Source: Planktomarina sp. (GTDB lineage Bacteria > Pseudomonadota > Alphaproteobacteria > Rhodobacterales > Rhodobacteraceae). From it: a DNA stretch of 57,063 nt. Of the stretch, positions 25,615 through 35,658 are shown piece after piece; position 1 is the stretch's first letter, and each line of letters opens with the position of its first letter. The DNA lies in assembly GCA_020629235.1 (NCBI GenBank), contig JAHDDS010000008.1, positions 1 to 57,063 on the forward strand. The letters are read 5' to 3'. Both the position numbers and the translations under genes were made by a program. The notes beneath the pieces were generated by a model that saw only the letters and a list, made by a program, of their open reading frames with translations, was not told where the DNA came from and did not search any database.

Positions 25615-27765
25615 ATGACAACAGCCGATGACCTGATCGGGCTTGTCCGCGCCTATAATCCCAACACCGACGCACAGACCATCGCCCGGGCGTTTGCCTT
25701 TGGCGAAAAGATGCACGACGGCCAATTCCGCCGGTCGGGCGAAGCGTATTTCACCCACCCTGTGGAAGTGGCCCGCCTGTTGGCCGAACAACACCTGGAC
25801 GATTCGACCCTGGTGACCGCGCTGCTGCATGACACCATCGAAGACACCCGGGCCAGCTATGAAGAAGTGGCGGGCCAGTTTGGCCGCGAAGTGGCGGACC
25901 TGGTGGACGGGGTCACGAAGCTGACAAAGCTGCAATTGTCGTCCAGCGCCACCAAGCAGGCCGAAAATTTCCGCAAGCTGATCATGGCCACGTCCAAAGA
26001 CATCCGGGTCACTTTGGTGAAGCTGGCAGACCGGTTGCACAACATGCGCACCATTCGGTCTATGCCGCTGGACAAGCAGCACCAAAAGGCGCGTGAAACC
26101 ATGGATGTTTATGCCCCCTTGGCGGGCCGCATGGGCATGCAATGGATGCGCGAAGAGTTAGAGGACCTGGCCTTTCAGGTGCTGAACCCCGAAGGCCGGG
26201 CATCCATCATTCGCCGCTTTATCCGGTTGCAAAAAGAAACCGGCGATGTGGTGGACCAGATCAAAAGCGACTTGGCTGATCTGATGCGATCCGCCGGGCT
26301 GCAGGCGGAAATTCATGGGCGCGCCAAGAAGCCCTATTCGATTTGGCGCAAGTTGCAGGCCAAAGAACAAAGCTTTTCGCGCTTGTCAGATATTTACGGC
26401 TTTCGGGTCATCGTCGGGGACGAGGTGGACTGTTACCGCGTTTTGGGGCTGATCCACCAGCGCTGGCGGGCGGTGCCTGGGCGGTTCAAAGATTACATCA
26501 GTCAGCCCAAATCCAATGGATACCGCAGCCTGCACACCACCGTATCGGGCCGCAATGCCCGCCGGGTCGAAGTGCAAATTCGCACGCCGTCGATGCACCA
26601 AGTCGCGGAAAAAGGGGCTGCGGCCACCTGGGCGTATCGCGACGGGCAGCGCCAAGATAACCCCTTTGCGTTGGAACCGTCCGAATGGATCGCGTCGCTG
26701 ACCGAACGGCTGGGCCACGAAGGGGACCACGGCGAATTTTTCGAGGCCGTGAAGCTGGAAATGTACACCGACCAGGTGTTCTGCTTCACCCCCAAGGGCG
26801 ACGTGATCAAACTGCCGCGCGGGGCCACGGCCATCGATTTTGCCTTTGCCATCCATACCCGCATCGGGTCGGCCTGTGTGTCGGCCAAAGTGGACGGCAT
26901 CCGGGTGCCGCTGTGGACGCGCCTGCGCAACGGGCAATCCGTGCAGATCATCACCGCCGAAGGCCAAATCCCCCAAGCCACCTGGATCGACATGGCCGCC
27001 ACGGGCCGGGCGAAATCCGCCATCCGCCGATCACTGCGCGAACATGACCGCGAAAAATACATCCGCCTGGGGCGTGAACTGGCGCGCGTCGCCTTTGAAG
27101 CGGTGGGGCGCAAAGTCACGGACAAGGCGCTGGCGACGGGGGCCAAACACTATGGCCTGGCGGACGCCGAAGAACTGCTGGCGCGCTTGGGCAGTGCCGA
27201 AATTCCTGCCCGCGAAGTGGTGTCTGGCCTGTATCCAAACCTGAAGGTGCGGTCCACGGATGGAGTCGCGTCCGACAAAGCGGTGATCGGGTTGGCGACG
27301 GGGCAAAGTTTCCAGTCGGGGACGTGCTGCCAGCCACTGCCGGGGGAACGGATTGTGGGGATCACCTATCGCGGGTCGGGGGTTGTGATTCACACCATCG
27401 ATTGCACCAAGCTGGAAGCGTTCGAATCCCAAATGGACCGCTGGTTGGATGTGCGCTGGCACGAAGGCCAACACGCCGCGACCCACACGGTGACTGCGGA
27501 TTTGACCATCCGAAACGGGGTGGGGGTCATGGGGCGGATTTGCACGCTGATCGGCGATCTGAAGGCAAATATTTCCAACCTGCGGTTTTTGGATCGCAAA
27601 CCAGATTACTTTAGGCTTCTGGTGGATATGGACGTCAGCGATGTCAGCCAGTTGCATTCTATCCTGACGGCATTGGAAGCGGACAGTGACATCGCATCTG
27701 TCAGTCGCCACCGCAGCACCGAAACGGGCGACACAGACGACACACCGCAGCAGGCTGCGGAATAA
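25615..27765 (+). CDS. rsh: Bifunctional (p)ppGpp synthetase/hydrolase (Rsh/SpoT type)
   Basis: Controls the stringent response by making and degrading (p)ppGpp. It is 716 aa with the full RelA/SpoT order. The hydrolase HD domain has H72-D73 in TALLHDTIEDT and a distal KLADRLHNMRTI. The synthetase domain (about 230-360) has KPYSIWRKLQ, LSDIYGFRVIV and QPKSNGYRSLHTTV. A TGS domain follows (CFTPKGDVIKLPRGATAIDFAFAIHT), then a C-terminal ACT domain (VGVMGRICTLIGDLKANISNLRF). The intact HD motif argues for a bifunctional enzyme, usual in alphaproteobacteria. Confidence 0.96.
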   Translation: MTTADDLIGLVRAYNPNTDAQTIARAFAFGEKMHDGQFRRSGEAYFTHPVEVARLLAEQHLDDSTLVTALLHDTIEDTRASYEEVAGQFGREVADLVDGVTKLTKLQLSSSATKQAENFRKLIMATSKDIRVTLVKLADRLHNMRTIRSMPLDKQHQKARETMDVYAPLAGRMGMQWMREELEDLAFQVLNPEGRASIIRRFIRLQKETGDVVDQIKSDLADLMRSAGLQAEIHGRAKKPYSIWRKLQAKEQSFSRLSDIYGFRVIVGDEVDCYRVLGLIHQRWRAVPGRFKDYISQPKSNGYRSLHTTVSGRNARRVEVQIRTPSMHQVAEKGAAATWAYRDGQRQDNPFALEPSEWIASLTERLGHEGDHGEFFEAVKLEMYTDQVFCFTPKGDVIKLPRGATAIDFAFAIHTRIGSACVSAKVDGIRVPLWTRLRNGQSVQIITAEGQIPQATWIDMAATGRAKSAIRRSLREHDREKYIRLGRELARVAFEAVGRKVTDKALATGAKHYGLADAEELLARLGSAEIPAREVVSGLYPNLKVRSTDGVASDKAVIGLATGQSFQSGTCCQPLPGERIVGITYRGSGVVIHTIDCTKLEAFESQMDRWLDVRWHEGQHAATHTVTADLTIRNGVGVMGRICTLIGDLKANISNLRFLDRKPDYFRLLVDMDVSDVSQLHSILTALEADSDIASVSRHRSTETGDTDDTPQQAAE

Positions 27766-27776
27766 GGAACGGGCAC

Positions 27777-28424
27777 TTGGTCTTCAAACGCAGGGACAGA
27801 CGGGGTTTTTTGCGCGCGGTGTGGGAAGTGATCTATCCCCGCGGCGGGTGGAAGCGCGCCTATCATTATGTCCAGCACCGCTTGCAGCGCCTGCCCGGCG
27901 CGCCAGAGATGATCGCCCGTGGCATCGCGTGCGGGGTGTTTGTGTCCTTCACGCCGTTCTTCGGGCTGCACTTCTTTTTGGCAGTGGGTCTGGCGTTGAT
28001 CGTGCGCGGCAGTTTGATCGCGTCGCTGCTGGGGACCTTCTTTGGCAACCCGCTGACGTATCTGCCCATCGCGGCCACGTCGCTTGGCACCGGATACGCC
28101 ATATTGCGCATCCCCCCCAAACAGGCGTTGGAAGGGTCGATCTTTCGCAAGTTCACCAATGCAGCGGCTGATTTGCGCGATAACTTCCTGGCGTTGTTCA
28201 CACCGGACCGCGCCGATTGGACCCGGCTGTTGCGGTTTTGGGACGACATCTTTTTGCCCTGGCTGATCGGCGGGATCATCCCGGGTGTGATCTTTGCGGT
28301 TTTGTCCTATTATGTGTCGGTGCCTTTGATCCGCGCATACCAGAACCGCCGCAAGGGGGCGTTGAAGGCCAAGCTGGTGGAATTGCGGGACCGGGTGAAG
28401 CCCAAAGACGAGCCACAGGAGTAA
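27777..28424 (+). CDS. DUF2062 membrane protein
   Basis: A 215-aa protein with a basic N-terminus (MVFKRRDRRGF), then RGIACGVFVSFTPFFGLHFFLAVGLALIVRGS and GTFFGNPLTYLPIAATSLGTGYAIL, the DUF2062 signature with its F-x-P-x-x-G and G-N-P-x-T motifs, and a last helix near LIGGIIPGVIFAVLSYY. Function unknown. It uses a TTG start (27777) with AAGGAA about 7 bases upstream; no ATG fits. It lies 11 bases after rsh and 4 before pdxJ. Confidence 0.85.
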   Translation: MVFKRRDRRGFLRAVWEVIYPRGGWKRAYHYVQHRLQRLPGAPEMIARGIACGVFVSFTPFFGLHFFLAVGLALIVRGSLIASLLGTFFGNPLTYLPIAATSLGTGYAILRIPPKQALEGSIFRKFTNAAADLRDNFLALFTPDRADWTRLLRFWDDIFLPWLIGGIIPGVIFAVLSYYVSVPLIRAYQNRRKGALKAKLVELRDRVKPKDEPQE

Positions 28425-28428
28425 CGAT

Positions 28429-29172
28429 ATGTCCAACGATCTGCGCCTTGGCGTGAACATCGACCACGTGGCCACCCTGCGCAATGCGCGCGGCAGCGCC
28501 TATCCCGACCCGGTGCGGGCGGCGAAACTGGCCGAAGACGCAGGGGCCGACGGGATCACGGCGCATCTGCGCGAAGACCGGCGCCACATCAAGGACGACG
28601 ACATCGACGCATTGATGGCGGCCCTGACCGTGCCGTTGAATTTTGAGATGGCCGCCACATACGAAATGCAAGCCATCGCCCTGCGCCACACGCCCCATGC
28701 GGTCTGCATCGTGCCCGAAAAGCGCGAAGAACGCACAACCGAAGGCGGGCTGGAAGTGGCCAAGGACCAAAACCGCATGGCCGATTATATCGCGCCGCTG
28801 GCAGAGGCGGGCTGCCGGGTGTCCTTGTTCGTCGCGGCGGACGAGGTGCAGTTGGACGCATCCAAGCGCGTGGGCGCGGCGGTGGTGGAACTGCACACCG
28901 GGGCGTACTGCGATTATCACTATGAAGGGCGGTTTGCGGAACGCGACGCGGAACTGGACCGTTTGCGCGACGGGGCGGCCTTTGCGCAGTCCCTGGGGCT
29001 GGAAGTGCACGCTGGCCACGGCCTGACGTTTGAAACCGTGGCCCCCATCGCGGCCATTCCTGCGGTGAAAGAACTGAACATCGGCCACTTTTTGATTGCG
29101 GAATCCGTCTTCATGGGGCTGGCCCCCGCCATTCACGAAATGCGCCGTTTGATGGACGCAGCACGGGCATGA
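28429..29172 (+). CDS. pdxJ: Pyridoxine 5'-phosphate synthase PdxJ
   Basis: Condenses 1-deoxy-xylulose 5-phosphate with 3-amino-2-oxopropyl phosphate to form pyridoxine 5'-phosphate. It is a 247-aa TIM barrel. Motifs: LGVNIDHVATLRNARG, DGITAHLREDRRHIKDDD (active-site His and the phosphate/loop residues), CIVPEKREERTTEGGL, VVELHTGAYCDYH, HAGHGLTFETV and ELNIGHFLIAESVFMGL. CAGGAG precedes ATG 28429. It sits upstream of acpS, as in many proteobacteria. Confidence 0.96.
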   Translation: MSNDLRLGVNIDHVATLRNARGSAYPDPVRAAKLAEDAGADGITAHLREDRRHIKDDDIDALMAALTVPLNFEMAATYEMQAIALRHTPHAVCIVPEKREERTTEGGLEVAKDQNRMADYIAPLAEAGCRVSLFVAADEVQLDASKRVGAAVVELHTGAYCDYHYEGRFAERDAELDRLRDGAAFAQSLGLEVHAGHGLTFETVAPIAAIPAVKELNIGHFLIAESVFMGLAPAIHEMRRLMDAARA

Positions 29173-29194
29173 TGGCCCCACGAAAGGACGCAAA

Positions 29195-29614
29195 ATGACC
29201 TTCCACCCCTTGCGATTTATCGGTGTTTTCATCGCCACCCTGGTGGGACTGGCGGTTTTGATTTGGGCAGTGGACCATTTCTTTGGTTTTGATGTCAGCA
29301 GTGGGGCCGTCGGTGTTATTCCGATCATGATTGCCGCCACGGTAGAAGGCCAAAAACACGCCCAAGCCACCCGCGATCCCATTCCACGCATTTGGTATCA
29401 AGCAGCGCTGATGATGGCGATCGCCTTGGGCCTGAACCTTGTGCTGGGGGCAATTTACCTTGGCGTTGATCCGGTAATGCGGGATTTTGTCATCAGCATG
29501 CCGGCTGCGATGGTGATCGGGCTGGTGATCATTGCCTTTGTGTTTTGGCTGGTGGCCCGGGGCTTTTACGCGATGGGGGCCAAGAATATTTGGCGGGCCC
29601 AAGACAAGGCATAA
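29195..29614 (+). CDS. Small membrane protein, ABZJ_00895-like
   Basis: A 139-aa protein with four hydrophobic helices (FIGVFIATLVGLAVLIWAV, GAVGVIPIMIAATVEG, WYQAALMMAIALGLNLVLGAIYLGV and AAMVIGLVIIAFVFWLVARG). The order and the polar E-G-Q-x-H-A motif after helix 2 recall the ABZJ_00895 family of unknown function. That assignment is from memory. The gene is in line with pdxJ (22 bases) and the next transporter (27 bases). Confidence 0.6.
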   Translation: MTFHPLRFIGVFIATLVGLAVLIWAVDHFFGFDVSSGAVGVIPIMIAATVEGQKHAQATRDPIPRIWYQAALMMAIALGLNLVLGAIYLGVDPVMRDFVISMPAAMVIGLVIIAFVFWLVARGFYAMGAKNIWRAQDKA

Positions 29615-29641
29615 CGCCTTGGACGATGGACACCAGACACT

Positions 29642-30268
29642 TTGACCGGGGTTGAATTCTTCTTGTTCTGGATCGGATGGTGCCTTGCGGGCGGCAGTCC
29701 GGGACCGGCCACCTTGTCCATCGCGGGCACAGCTATGGCGCGGGGGCGCAGCTTTGGCTTGGCCATGTCCATGGGCATTTTGGCGGGATCTGCATCTTGG
29801 GGGATTGCCGCCGCATTGGGGGTCAGCGCGTTGATGCTGGCCCATGCTTGGGTGTTCGAGGTGATCCGATACATCGGCGCGGCATACTTGCTGTACTTGG
29901 CGGTTAAGGCCATGCGGTCTGCCATAAAACCGGGGGCGGCTGGTCAGGAACGGGCCATCGCAGGCAACCATTGGGGGGTGTTTGTGAAGGGCACCTTGAT
30001 CCACTTGACCAACCCCAAAGCGATCCTGTCGTGGGGGGCGGTCTATGCCATCGTGGCCGCGCCGGGGGCGACGACCGCCGACCTGTTGAACATATTTGGC
30101 CATCTTTATGCCGGGTCGATCCTTGTGTTCATCGGGTACGCATTTTTGTTTTCTAGCCCCGTGATGGTGGCCGCGTACCGACGGGCCCGGCGCTGGTTTG
30201 AAGGCACATTCGCCGTGTTCTTCGGGGCCGCCAGTTTGAAGATATTGACCACGCGGATCGCGCCATGA
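29642..30268 (+). CDS. LysE/RhtB family exporter
   Basis: A 208-aa membrane protein of the amino-acid exporter family. It has the N-terminal signature [29 protein letters not shown] (S-P-G-P), [14 protein letters not shown] and the [23 protein letters not shown] segment (N-P-K). About six helices are visible. The start seems to be TTG 29642, since no ATG is in frame near the first helix. Its stop overlaps acpS (ATGA). The exported substrate is unknown. Confidence 0.82.
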   Translation: MTGVEFFLFWIGWCLAGGSPGPATLSIAGTAMARGRSFGLAMSMGILAGSASWGIAAALGVSALMLAHAWVFEVIRYIGAAYLLYLAVKAMRSAIKPGAAGQERAIAGNHWGVFVKGTLIHLTNPKAILSWGAVYAIVAAPGATTADLLNIFGHLYAGSILVFIGYAFLFSSPVMVAAYRRARRWFEGTFAVFFGAASLKILTTRIAP

Positions 30269-30684
30269 TCTTGGGCATCGGCACAGACCTGGCAAACATA
30301 GACCGCATTCAAGGCACCCTGGATCGTTTCGGCGACCGGTTCAAAAACCGTGTTTTCACGGACATCGAACAGCGCAAGGCGGAACGCCGCAAGGATGTGG
30401 CCGGAACCTATGCCAAACGCTGGGCCGCGAAAGAGGCGTGTTCCAAAGCCCTGGGGACCGGCCTTGCAATGGGGATCAGCTGGAAGGATATGGCGGTCAC
30501 CAACCTGGGCACGGGCCAGCCAGTGATGGCGGTTACAGGCTGGGCCAAGGACCGCCTGGACGCCATGACGCCCCCCGGCCACAGCGCGGTGATCCATGTG
30601 ACGTTGACCGATGACCACCCCTGGGCCCAGGCGTTTGTGGTGATCGAAGCGCGCCCCATCACGGATGCGTCGCTTGACACTTGA
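30265..30684 (+). CDS. acpS: Holo-[acyl-carrier-protein] synthase
   Basis: Attaches the 4'-phosphopantetheine arm of CoA to apo-ACP. It is 139 aa. It carries the metal-binding Asp in [14 protein letters not shown] (D8) and the second motif [18 protein letters not shown] (Glu of K-E-A). The [20 protein letters not shown] end is typical. ATG 30265 overlaps the LysE stop. Placement between pdxJ and lepB-rnc-era is the conserved proteobacterial order. Confidence 0.96.
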   Translation: MILGIGTDLANIDRIQGTLDRFGDRFKNRVFTDIEQRKAERRKDVAGTYAKRWAAKEACSKALGTGLAMGISWKDMAVTNLGTGQPVMAVTGWAKDRLDAMTPPGHSAVIHVTLTDDHPWAQAFVVIEARPITDASLDT

Positions 30685-30728
30685 TGCCCCCGCCACCATG
30701 AACCGACCGAAACAACAGTGGGGTCCCC

Positions 30729-31571
30729 ATGGCCAGTGCATCTGAAAAATCTTTTGTGGAATCCGTGTGGGAAACCGTCAAAACCATCTTTTGGGCGTTG
30801 ATCATCGCGGGCGTCTTTCGGACCTTCTTGTTCCAGCCATTCTGGATCCCATCGGGGTCCATGAAAGACACGCTGCTGATCGGGGATTTCTTGTTCGTCA
30901 ACAAAATGGCCTATGGTTATTCCTATGCGTCGTGCCCCAAGGTGGTGATCCCTGCGGTGGGGATTAACCTGCAGCCAGAACACTTCTGCGGTTTCCTGAA
31001 AGGTCGCGAAGATCGCATCCTGGGCGGTGATCCAGATCGCGGCGACGTGGTGGTGTTTCGCAACACCATCACCCAGGACGATTTCATCAAGCGTTTGATC
31101 GGCCTGCCGGGCGACCGGGTGCAAATGAAAAGCGGCGTGCTGCACATCAACGACGCGCCCGTGGTGTTGGAACGCGACGGCGACTTCATCGAAACGATGG
31201 AACCGCAAGGCCCGCAACGCCGCATGCCGCTGTGCCAGAACGGGGCCGTGGGCACCGGCGGCGACTGCGTCAAAGAAAAGTACAAAGAAACGCTGCCCGG
31301 TGGCGTGACCCATTCGGTGCTGAACGTCGCCGAATTTGGCGGGCGCGATAACACCAAGGTCTATACCGTGCCCGACGGGCATTTCTTCTTCATGGGGGAC
31401 AACCGCGACAATTCCGGCGACAGCCGCATTGCCCGCCCCGCAGGCGTGGGCATGGTGCCTGCCGATGATCTGGTGGGCCGTGCGGACCGCATCATGTTTT
31501 CATCCGCGGGCCGCAGCATGCTGGCGTTTTGGACCTGGCGCGGGGATCGGTTCTTTAAGCGCATCGAATGA
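30729..31571 (+). CDS. lepB: Signal peptidase I
   Basis: Membrane serine protease that removes signal peptides from exported proteins. It is 280 aa. A single N-terminal helix (about 18-36) is followed by the catalytic Ser44 (IPSGSMKDTLLIGD) and Lys121 (DDFIKRLIGLPGDRV), then the C-terminal box FFMGDNRDNSGDSR. A cysteine pair in the large middle insert (CPKVV... and ...HFCGF) could form a disulphide. It overlaps the next gene, itself a signal peptidase-like protein, by 4 bases. Confidence 0.96.
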   Translation: MASASEKSFVESVWETVKTIFWALIIAGVFRTFLFQPFWIPSGSMKDTLLIGDFLFVNKMAYGYSYASCPKVVIPAVGINLQPEHFCGFLKGREDRILGGDPDRGDVVVFRNTITQDDFIKRLIGLPGDRVQMKSGVLHINDAPVVLERDGDFIETMEPQGPQRRMPLCQNGAVGTGGDCVKEKYKETLPGGVTHSVLNVAEFGGRDNTKVYTVPDGHFFFMGDNRDNSGDSRIARPAGVGMVPADDLVGRADRIMFSSAGRSMLAFWTWRGDRFFKRIE

Positions 31572-32587
31572 CCGGCGTGACCCCATGGGCGCTTTGGCGG
31601 ACGGGCTGGGATTGGACCGGGCTGTCTGACAGGCGCGTCTATGGGGCCAGCTTGGCCTTTCTGGCGCTGCCGTTTGTCGCCGCGTCCACCATCCTGGCGG
31701 TGGATCCATCCAACACCCGCCACACCGATCCCGCTTTGCTGGTGATGGCCCTGACGCTTCTGCCCATGGTGGGCCACCGGATGCGACGGCTGAACCACGC
31801 AGGCAGGTCTGGCTGGTGGGGCCTGCTGAATGTGGTGCCCGTGGCATCGCTGATCTTTGCGGTTGCGATCGCGTTCCCCAAAGGCAGGGCGGTCGATGTG
31901 CCCATGGGCCTGCGGTCCATCGGCAAAGCCTGCGTTGTGGTGTTTGCCCTGCTGTTGGTGGCGCGCCTGTTTGTGATGCCGATGATCGTGGTCAGCGGGT
32001 CCATGAAACCGGGGCTGCAGGCGGGTGACTATGTCCTGGTGCTGCGCGGTTCGGCGCAGGTGGGTCAGGTGGCGCTGTTCGCCCATCCGACCCGGCCGGA
32101 AGATTACATAAAGCGGATCGTGGCCCAGGGCGGTGACACGGTGAAAATGAACCAAGGCCAGCTGGTGCTGAATGGCGCAGCCGTCCCCCAAAGCCAGATG
32201 GACGCCTTTGTTGAAACATTTGTGCGCAGCGGACCGTTGGGGCTGCTGCCGCTGTGCCAGGGCCTTGTGGCGCCAGGGGGGGTGTGCACCCAAGATCAGT
32301 TTGCGGAACGCCATCCCAGTGGGGCTGTGTATCGCACCTTGTCAGACGGGCGCAAAAATCCGTTGGACGCCACAGGAACTTTCGCGGTGCCGCCTGGACA
32401 TCTGTTCATGTTGGGGGACAACCGGGACAATTCCAGCGACAGTCGCATACCGCGCCCGCACGGGATGGGGTTCGTGCCAGAAGACGCTGTCAAAGGGCGG
32501 GCGTGGCTTGTGGTGTATTCGCGCACCTATGGCGATGCACAAACACCATTTTTTCGCACGCACCGTTGGTTTAAGAGGGTGGAATGA
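31568..32587 (+). CDS. DUF805-signal peptidase I fusion protein
   Basis: A 339-aa second signal peptidase encoded directly after lepB. Residues about 18-102 look like a DUF805 membrane domain: R-R-V-Y-G at the start, two or three helices, and the characteristic [21 protein letters not shown]. After another helix (about 120-142) comes a full peptidase: Ser145 ([14 protein letters not shown]), Lys182 ([13 protein letters not shown]) and [20 protein letters not shown]. All catalytic parts are present, so it should be active. The added membrane domain and the tandem arrangement suggest a different substrate set or localisation. It overlaps rnc by 4 bases. Confidence 0.85.
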   Translation: MTGVTPWALWRTGWDWTGLSDRRVYGASLAFLALPFVAASTILAVDPSNTRHTDPALLVMALTLLPMVGHRMRRLNHAGRSGWWGLLNVVPVASLIFAVAIAFPKGRAVDVPMGLRSIGKACVVVFALLLVARLFVMPMIVVSGSMKPGLQAGDYVLVLRGSAQVGQVALFAHPTRPEDYIKRIVAQGGDTVKMNQGQLVLNGAAVPQSQMDAFVETFVRSGPLGLLPLCQGLVAPGGVCTQDQFAERHPSGAVYRTLSDGRKNPLDATGTFAVPPGHLFMLGDNRDNSSDSRIPRPHGMGFVPEDAVKGRAWLVVYSRTYGDAQTPFFRTHRWFKRVE

Positions 32588-33267
32588 AACCGTCTGCCGA
32601 TCTTCAAGCGTTTGAAACGCGCCTGGGCCACCGCTTCGCCGACCCACAGTTGTTGGTGACGGCGGTCACCCACGCCAGCCTGTCGTCCGCCACACGGTCG
32701 GACAACGAACGCCTGGAATTTCTGGGGGACCGCGTGCTGGGTCTGGTGATGGCCGAAGCGCTGTTGGATGCCGATGCGGGCGCGTCTGAAGGGCAGTTGG
32801 CGCCCCGGTTCAACGCCCTGGTGCGCAAAGAAACCTGCGCCGCCGTGGCCCGCGACATTGGCCTGGGCGAGGTGTTGAAACTGGGCCGGTCGGAAATGTT
32901 GTCGGGCGGGCGGCGCAAAGACGCCCTGCTGGGGGATGCCATGGAAGCCGTCTTGGCCGCTATTTACCGCGACGGGGGCATGGCCGCTGCCAAGGCGGCG
33001 ATCCACAGGCTGTGGGGTACACGCATCACAGACGTGAAGGCCGACGCCCGCGACGCCAAGACCGCTTTGCAAGAATGGGCCCAAGCCCGCAAAGGCCCGC
33101 CGCCGCAATATGTGGAAGTCAGCCGCACCGGTCCCGACCACGCCCCCCAGTTCGAGATTGAAGCCCGCCTGCATTCAGGGCAAACCGCACGGGCAACGGC
33201 CGGGTCGAAACGCGTTGCGGAACAAGCCGCCGCCCGAGCCTTGCTGGAAAGTGTAGACACCCCATGA
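32584..33267 (+). CDS. rnc: Ribonuclease III
   Basis: Double-strand-specific endonuclease that processes rRNA and mRNAs. The 227-aa chain has the signature [21 protein letters not shown] (catalytic Glu and Asp), the second acidic set in [16 protein letters not shown], and a C-terminal double-stranded RNA-binding domain ([18 protein letters not shown] and [17 protein letters not shown]). It overlaps its neighbours on both sides by 4 bases, in the classic lepB-rnc-era-recO order. Confidence 0.97.
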   Translation: MKPSADLQAFETRLGHRFADPQLLVTAVTHASLSSATRSDNERLEFLGDRVLGLVMAEALLDADAGASEGQLAPRFNALVRKETCAAVARDIGLGEVLKLGRSEMLSGGRRKDALLGDAMEAVLAAIYRDGGMAAAKAAIHRLWGTRITDVKADARDAKTALQEWAQARKGPPPQYVEVSRTGPDHAPQFEIEARLHSGQTARATAGSKRVAEQAAARALLESVDTP

Positions 33268-34175
33268 CCACCACGCGCGCCGGATTTGTTGCCCTGATCG
33301 GGGAACCCAACGCCGGAAAATCGACCCTGCTGAATTGGATGGTGGGGGCGAAAGTGTCCATCGTGACCCACAAGGTGCAAACCACCCGCGCACGCATTCG
33401 CGGCGTGGCCCTGGACGGGGACGCGCAGATCGTATTCGTGGACACGCCCGGCATTTTCCGCCCCCGTCGGCGGCTGGACCGCGCCATGGTGACCGCGGCC
33501 TGGGGCGGGGCGGCGGACGCAGATTTGACCGTGCTGTTGGTGGAAGCCCACCGCGGCGTGACCCCCGGTGTGGAAGGCATTTTGGACGCCTTGGCCCAAT
33601 TGCCCAAGGGCAAGCGCATCGCCCTGGCCATCAACAAGATCGACAAGGTGAAGTCGGAAGTGCTGCTGGCGTTGACCAAGGACCTGAACGATCGGTTCGC
33701 TTTTGTGGAAACCTTTCTGATTTCAGCCGAACGGGGACACGGCTGTGCGGATTTGAAGACATGGCTGGCAGGCCAAATGCCAGAAGGGCCGTGGCTGTAT
33801 CCCGAAGACCAGATTGCCGATTTGCCCCTGCGGATGTTGGCAGCGGAAACCACCCGCGAAAAGCTGACCCTGCGCTTGCACCAGGAACTGCCATACCAGC
33901 TGACGGTGGAAACGGAGAATTGGGAAGAACGCAAAGACGGGTCCGCCAAGATTGACCAAATGATCTATGTCATGCGCGACGGCCACAAAGGCATCGTCCT
34001 GGGCAAAAAAGGCGAAACCATCAAAGCCGTATCCACCGCCGCCCGGCAAGAGTTAGAAGAATTCTTGGGCCGCAAAGTGCATCTGTTCTTGCAGGTCAAA
34101 GTACGGCCCAACTGGTTGGAAGAACGGGAACGGTATTCCGAAATGGGCCTGGATTTCCGCGACGGGAATGTATGA
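33264..34175 (+). CDS. era: GTPase Era
   Basis: Essential GTPase that binds 16S rRNA and helps mature the small ribosomal subunit. It is 303 aa. G motifs: [12 protein letters not shown] (G1), T-T-R-A-R in the switch, [15 protein letters not shown] (G3) and AINKIDKVK (G4). The C-terminal KH domain contains [25 protein letters not shown] and ends [17 protein letters not shown]. It is translationally coupled to rnc and to the DUF1491 gene. Confidence 0.97.
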   Translation: MTTTRAGFVALIGEPNAGKSTLLNWMVGAKVSIVTHKVQTTRARIRGVALDGDAQIVFVDTPGIFRPRRRLDRAMVTAAWGGAADADLTVLLVEAHRGVTPGVEGILDALAQLPKGKRIALAINKIDKVKSEVLLALTKDLNDRFAFVETFLISAERGHGCADLKTWLAGQMPEGPWLYPEDQIADLPLRMLAAETTREKLTLRLHQELPYQLTVETENWEERKDGSAKIDQMIYVMRDGHKGIVLGKKGETIKAVSTAARQELEEFLGRKVHLFLQVKVRPNWLEERERYSEMGLDFRDGNV

Positions 34176-34501
34176 CCCGGCTGACCAGTGATATCTGGGT
34201 CAGCGCCTATCTGACGCGGCTGCGCCTGGAAAACATCCCCGTATTTGTGGTGCGCAAAGGCGACGCAACGGCGGGGGCCGTGCTGGTGAAGGTGAACACA
34301 TTGGACGGCAACGCCCAGCTGTTTCAGCGCGGCTTTGATATCCTGTCTGGCGCGTCCGCCTGGACCGTTCTGGCGCAGGGGGCAGAAGTGGATGTAGACC
34401 AATCGGCGGCCAAGCAGTCGTCCTTTGATCCGGATTTGTGGGTGATCGAAGTGGAAGATCGACAGGGGCGCAGTCTTCTGGACGATCCCAGCCTGGCGTG
34501 A
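34172..34501 (+). CDS. DUF1491 family protein
   Basis: A 109-aa cytoplasmic protein restricted mainly to alphaproteobacteria. Clear family text: [38 protein letters not shown], then F-x-R-G-F-D-I and [26 protein letters not shown] near the C-terminus. Function unknown. It overlaps era by 4 bases and sits 7 bases before recO, so it belongs to this operon. Confidence 0.85.
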   Translation: MTRLTSDIWVSAYLTRLRLENIPVFVVRKGDATAGAVLVKVNTLDGNAQLFQRGFDILSGASAWTVLAQGAEVDVDQSAAKQSSFDPDLWVIEVEDRQGRSLLDDPSLA

Positions 34502-34508
34502 CGCGACC

Positions 34509-35231
34509 ATGATCGAATGGCGGGACCAGGGCATATTGCTAAGCGCGCGCAAACACGGTGAAACGTCGATCATAGCCGAGGTGTTTTGCAGCGACAAAGG
34601 CCGCCACGCCGGGGTGATCCGGGGCGGCACATCGCGCAAGTTGGCCCCTGTGTTACAGCCTGGGGCCCAGTTGGATGTGATCTGGAAAGCGCGGTTGGAA
34701 GAACACATCGGCAGCTATCAAGTGGAACCCCTGCGGTCCCGCGCCGCCCAAGCCATGGGGGACCCGCTTGCTTTGGCGGGCATGACATCGACCTTGGCCT
34801 TGTTGTCGTTTGCGTTGCCCGAACGCGAAGCCCACAGCGCCCTTTATGACACCAGCGTCACCCTGTTGGATTTGATCTGCGCCACCGATGCCTGGCCCCT
34901 GGCGTACCTGCGGTGGGAAGTGCAGCTGTTGGAAGAATTGGGCTTTGGCCTGGATCTGCACCAATGTGCTGTCACCGGCGATACCGAAGGGTTGCGCTTT
35001 GTGTCGCCCAAATCTGGGCGGGCGGTGGCTGACCATGCGGCGGGCGAATGGAAAGCGCGCCTGCTGCCCTTGGTGCCCTGTATGGTGGGGGACGGGCAGG
35101 CGGACAACGCGGACATCGCCCAAGGGCTGCGCACCACGGGGTATTTCATCGAAAAATGGGTGGCCGCGGGCCAACACCGCCCCGTGCCGGAAGCACGCAA
35201 GCGCCTGGTGGAACGCCTGTTGCGGTCCTAG
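34509..35231 (+). CDS. recO: DNA repair protein RecO
   Basis: Recombination mediator that loads RecA on SSB-coated DNA with RecR. It is 240 aa. It has an N-terminal OB fold ([41 protein letters not shown]), then the helical part with [22 protein letters not shown] and an RKRLVERLL end. Length fits the family. Its TAG stop overlaps that of the convergent lipoprotein gene within CTAG. Confidence 0.94.
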   Translation: MIEWRDQGILLSARKHGETSIIAEVFCSDKGRHAGVIRGGTSRKLAPVLQPGAQLDVIWKARLEEHIGSYQVEPLRSRAAQAMGDPLALAGMTSTLALLSFALPEREAHSALYDTSVTLLDLICATDAWPLAYLRWEVQLLEELGFGLDLHQCAVTGDTEGLRFVSPKSGRAVADHAAGEWKARLLPLVPCMVGDGQADNADIAQGLRTTGYFIEKWVAAGQHRPVPEARKRLVERLLRS

Positions 35232-35617
35232 CGTTCGATCTGAAACACCATGCTGTCGCCGGCATCATTGGACAGGATCAGCACAGGCCCCGACGCTTCG
35301 GCCAGGGTCATGGATTCCAAGGCCCGGAAATAAAGGGATTCTTCCTTCAACTGGGGGCATGCCACCTTCGTGGCGCCGATGCTTTGGATATTGACCCACG
35401 GGTACGGATCTTCATTTTGACCAAAGTAACGGTTGCACGGGGCCATACCGCTGAACGCGCCCGCGTCGCCAAATTCAATGGTGGCGCGGAACGTCACTGG
35501 CGCATCGTTCATTTCCGTCAACGTGTAAGGTTGCCCCGTCACGGCATAGGCGGAAATGGTTTCGTCAGGGGTGCACGCCATCAAGAAAACCAGTGGCAAA
35601 AGAAACAGCTTTTTCAT
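35228..35617 (-). CDS. META/HslJ-like putative lipoprotein
   Basis: A 129-aa protein starting [15 protein letters not shown], a lipoprotein signal with Cys15 as the lipid-bearing residue. The mature part contains [18 protein letters not shown], the central motif of META/HslJ domains (G-x-x-x-C-N-x-x-x-G), then [22 protein letters not shown]. That is a good match to the fold. Function unknown; relatives are linked to stress and drug tolerance. I chose ATG 35617; a frame extension to 35650 has no support. Confidence 0.75.
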   Translation of the reverse strand: MKKLFLLPLVFLMACTPDETISAYAVTGQPYTLTEMNDAPVTFRATIEFGDAGAFSGMAPCNRYFGQNEDPYPWVNIQSIGATKVACPQLKEESLYFRALESMTLAEASGPVLILSNDAGDSMVFQIER

Positions 35618-35658
35618 GCCGTCTTGGTGCCATGCCGCCGTCTGAAACACAATTCAGA

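Noticed and set aside
31568-32587. Idea that the second lepB-like gene is a decayed duplicate
   Set aside because: Both catalytic residues and all conserved boxes are intact and the reading frame is open, so it is not a pseudogene.
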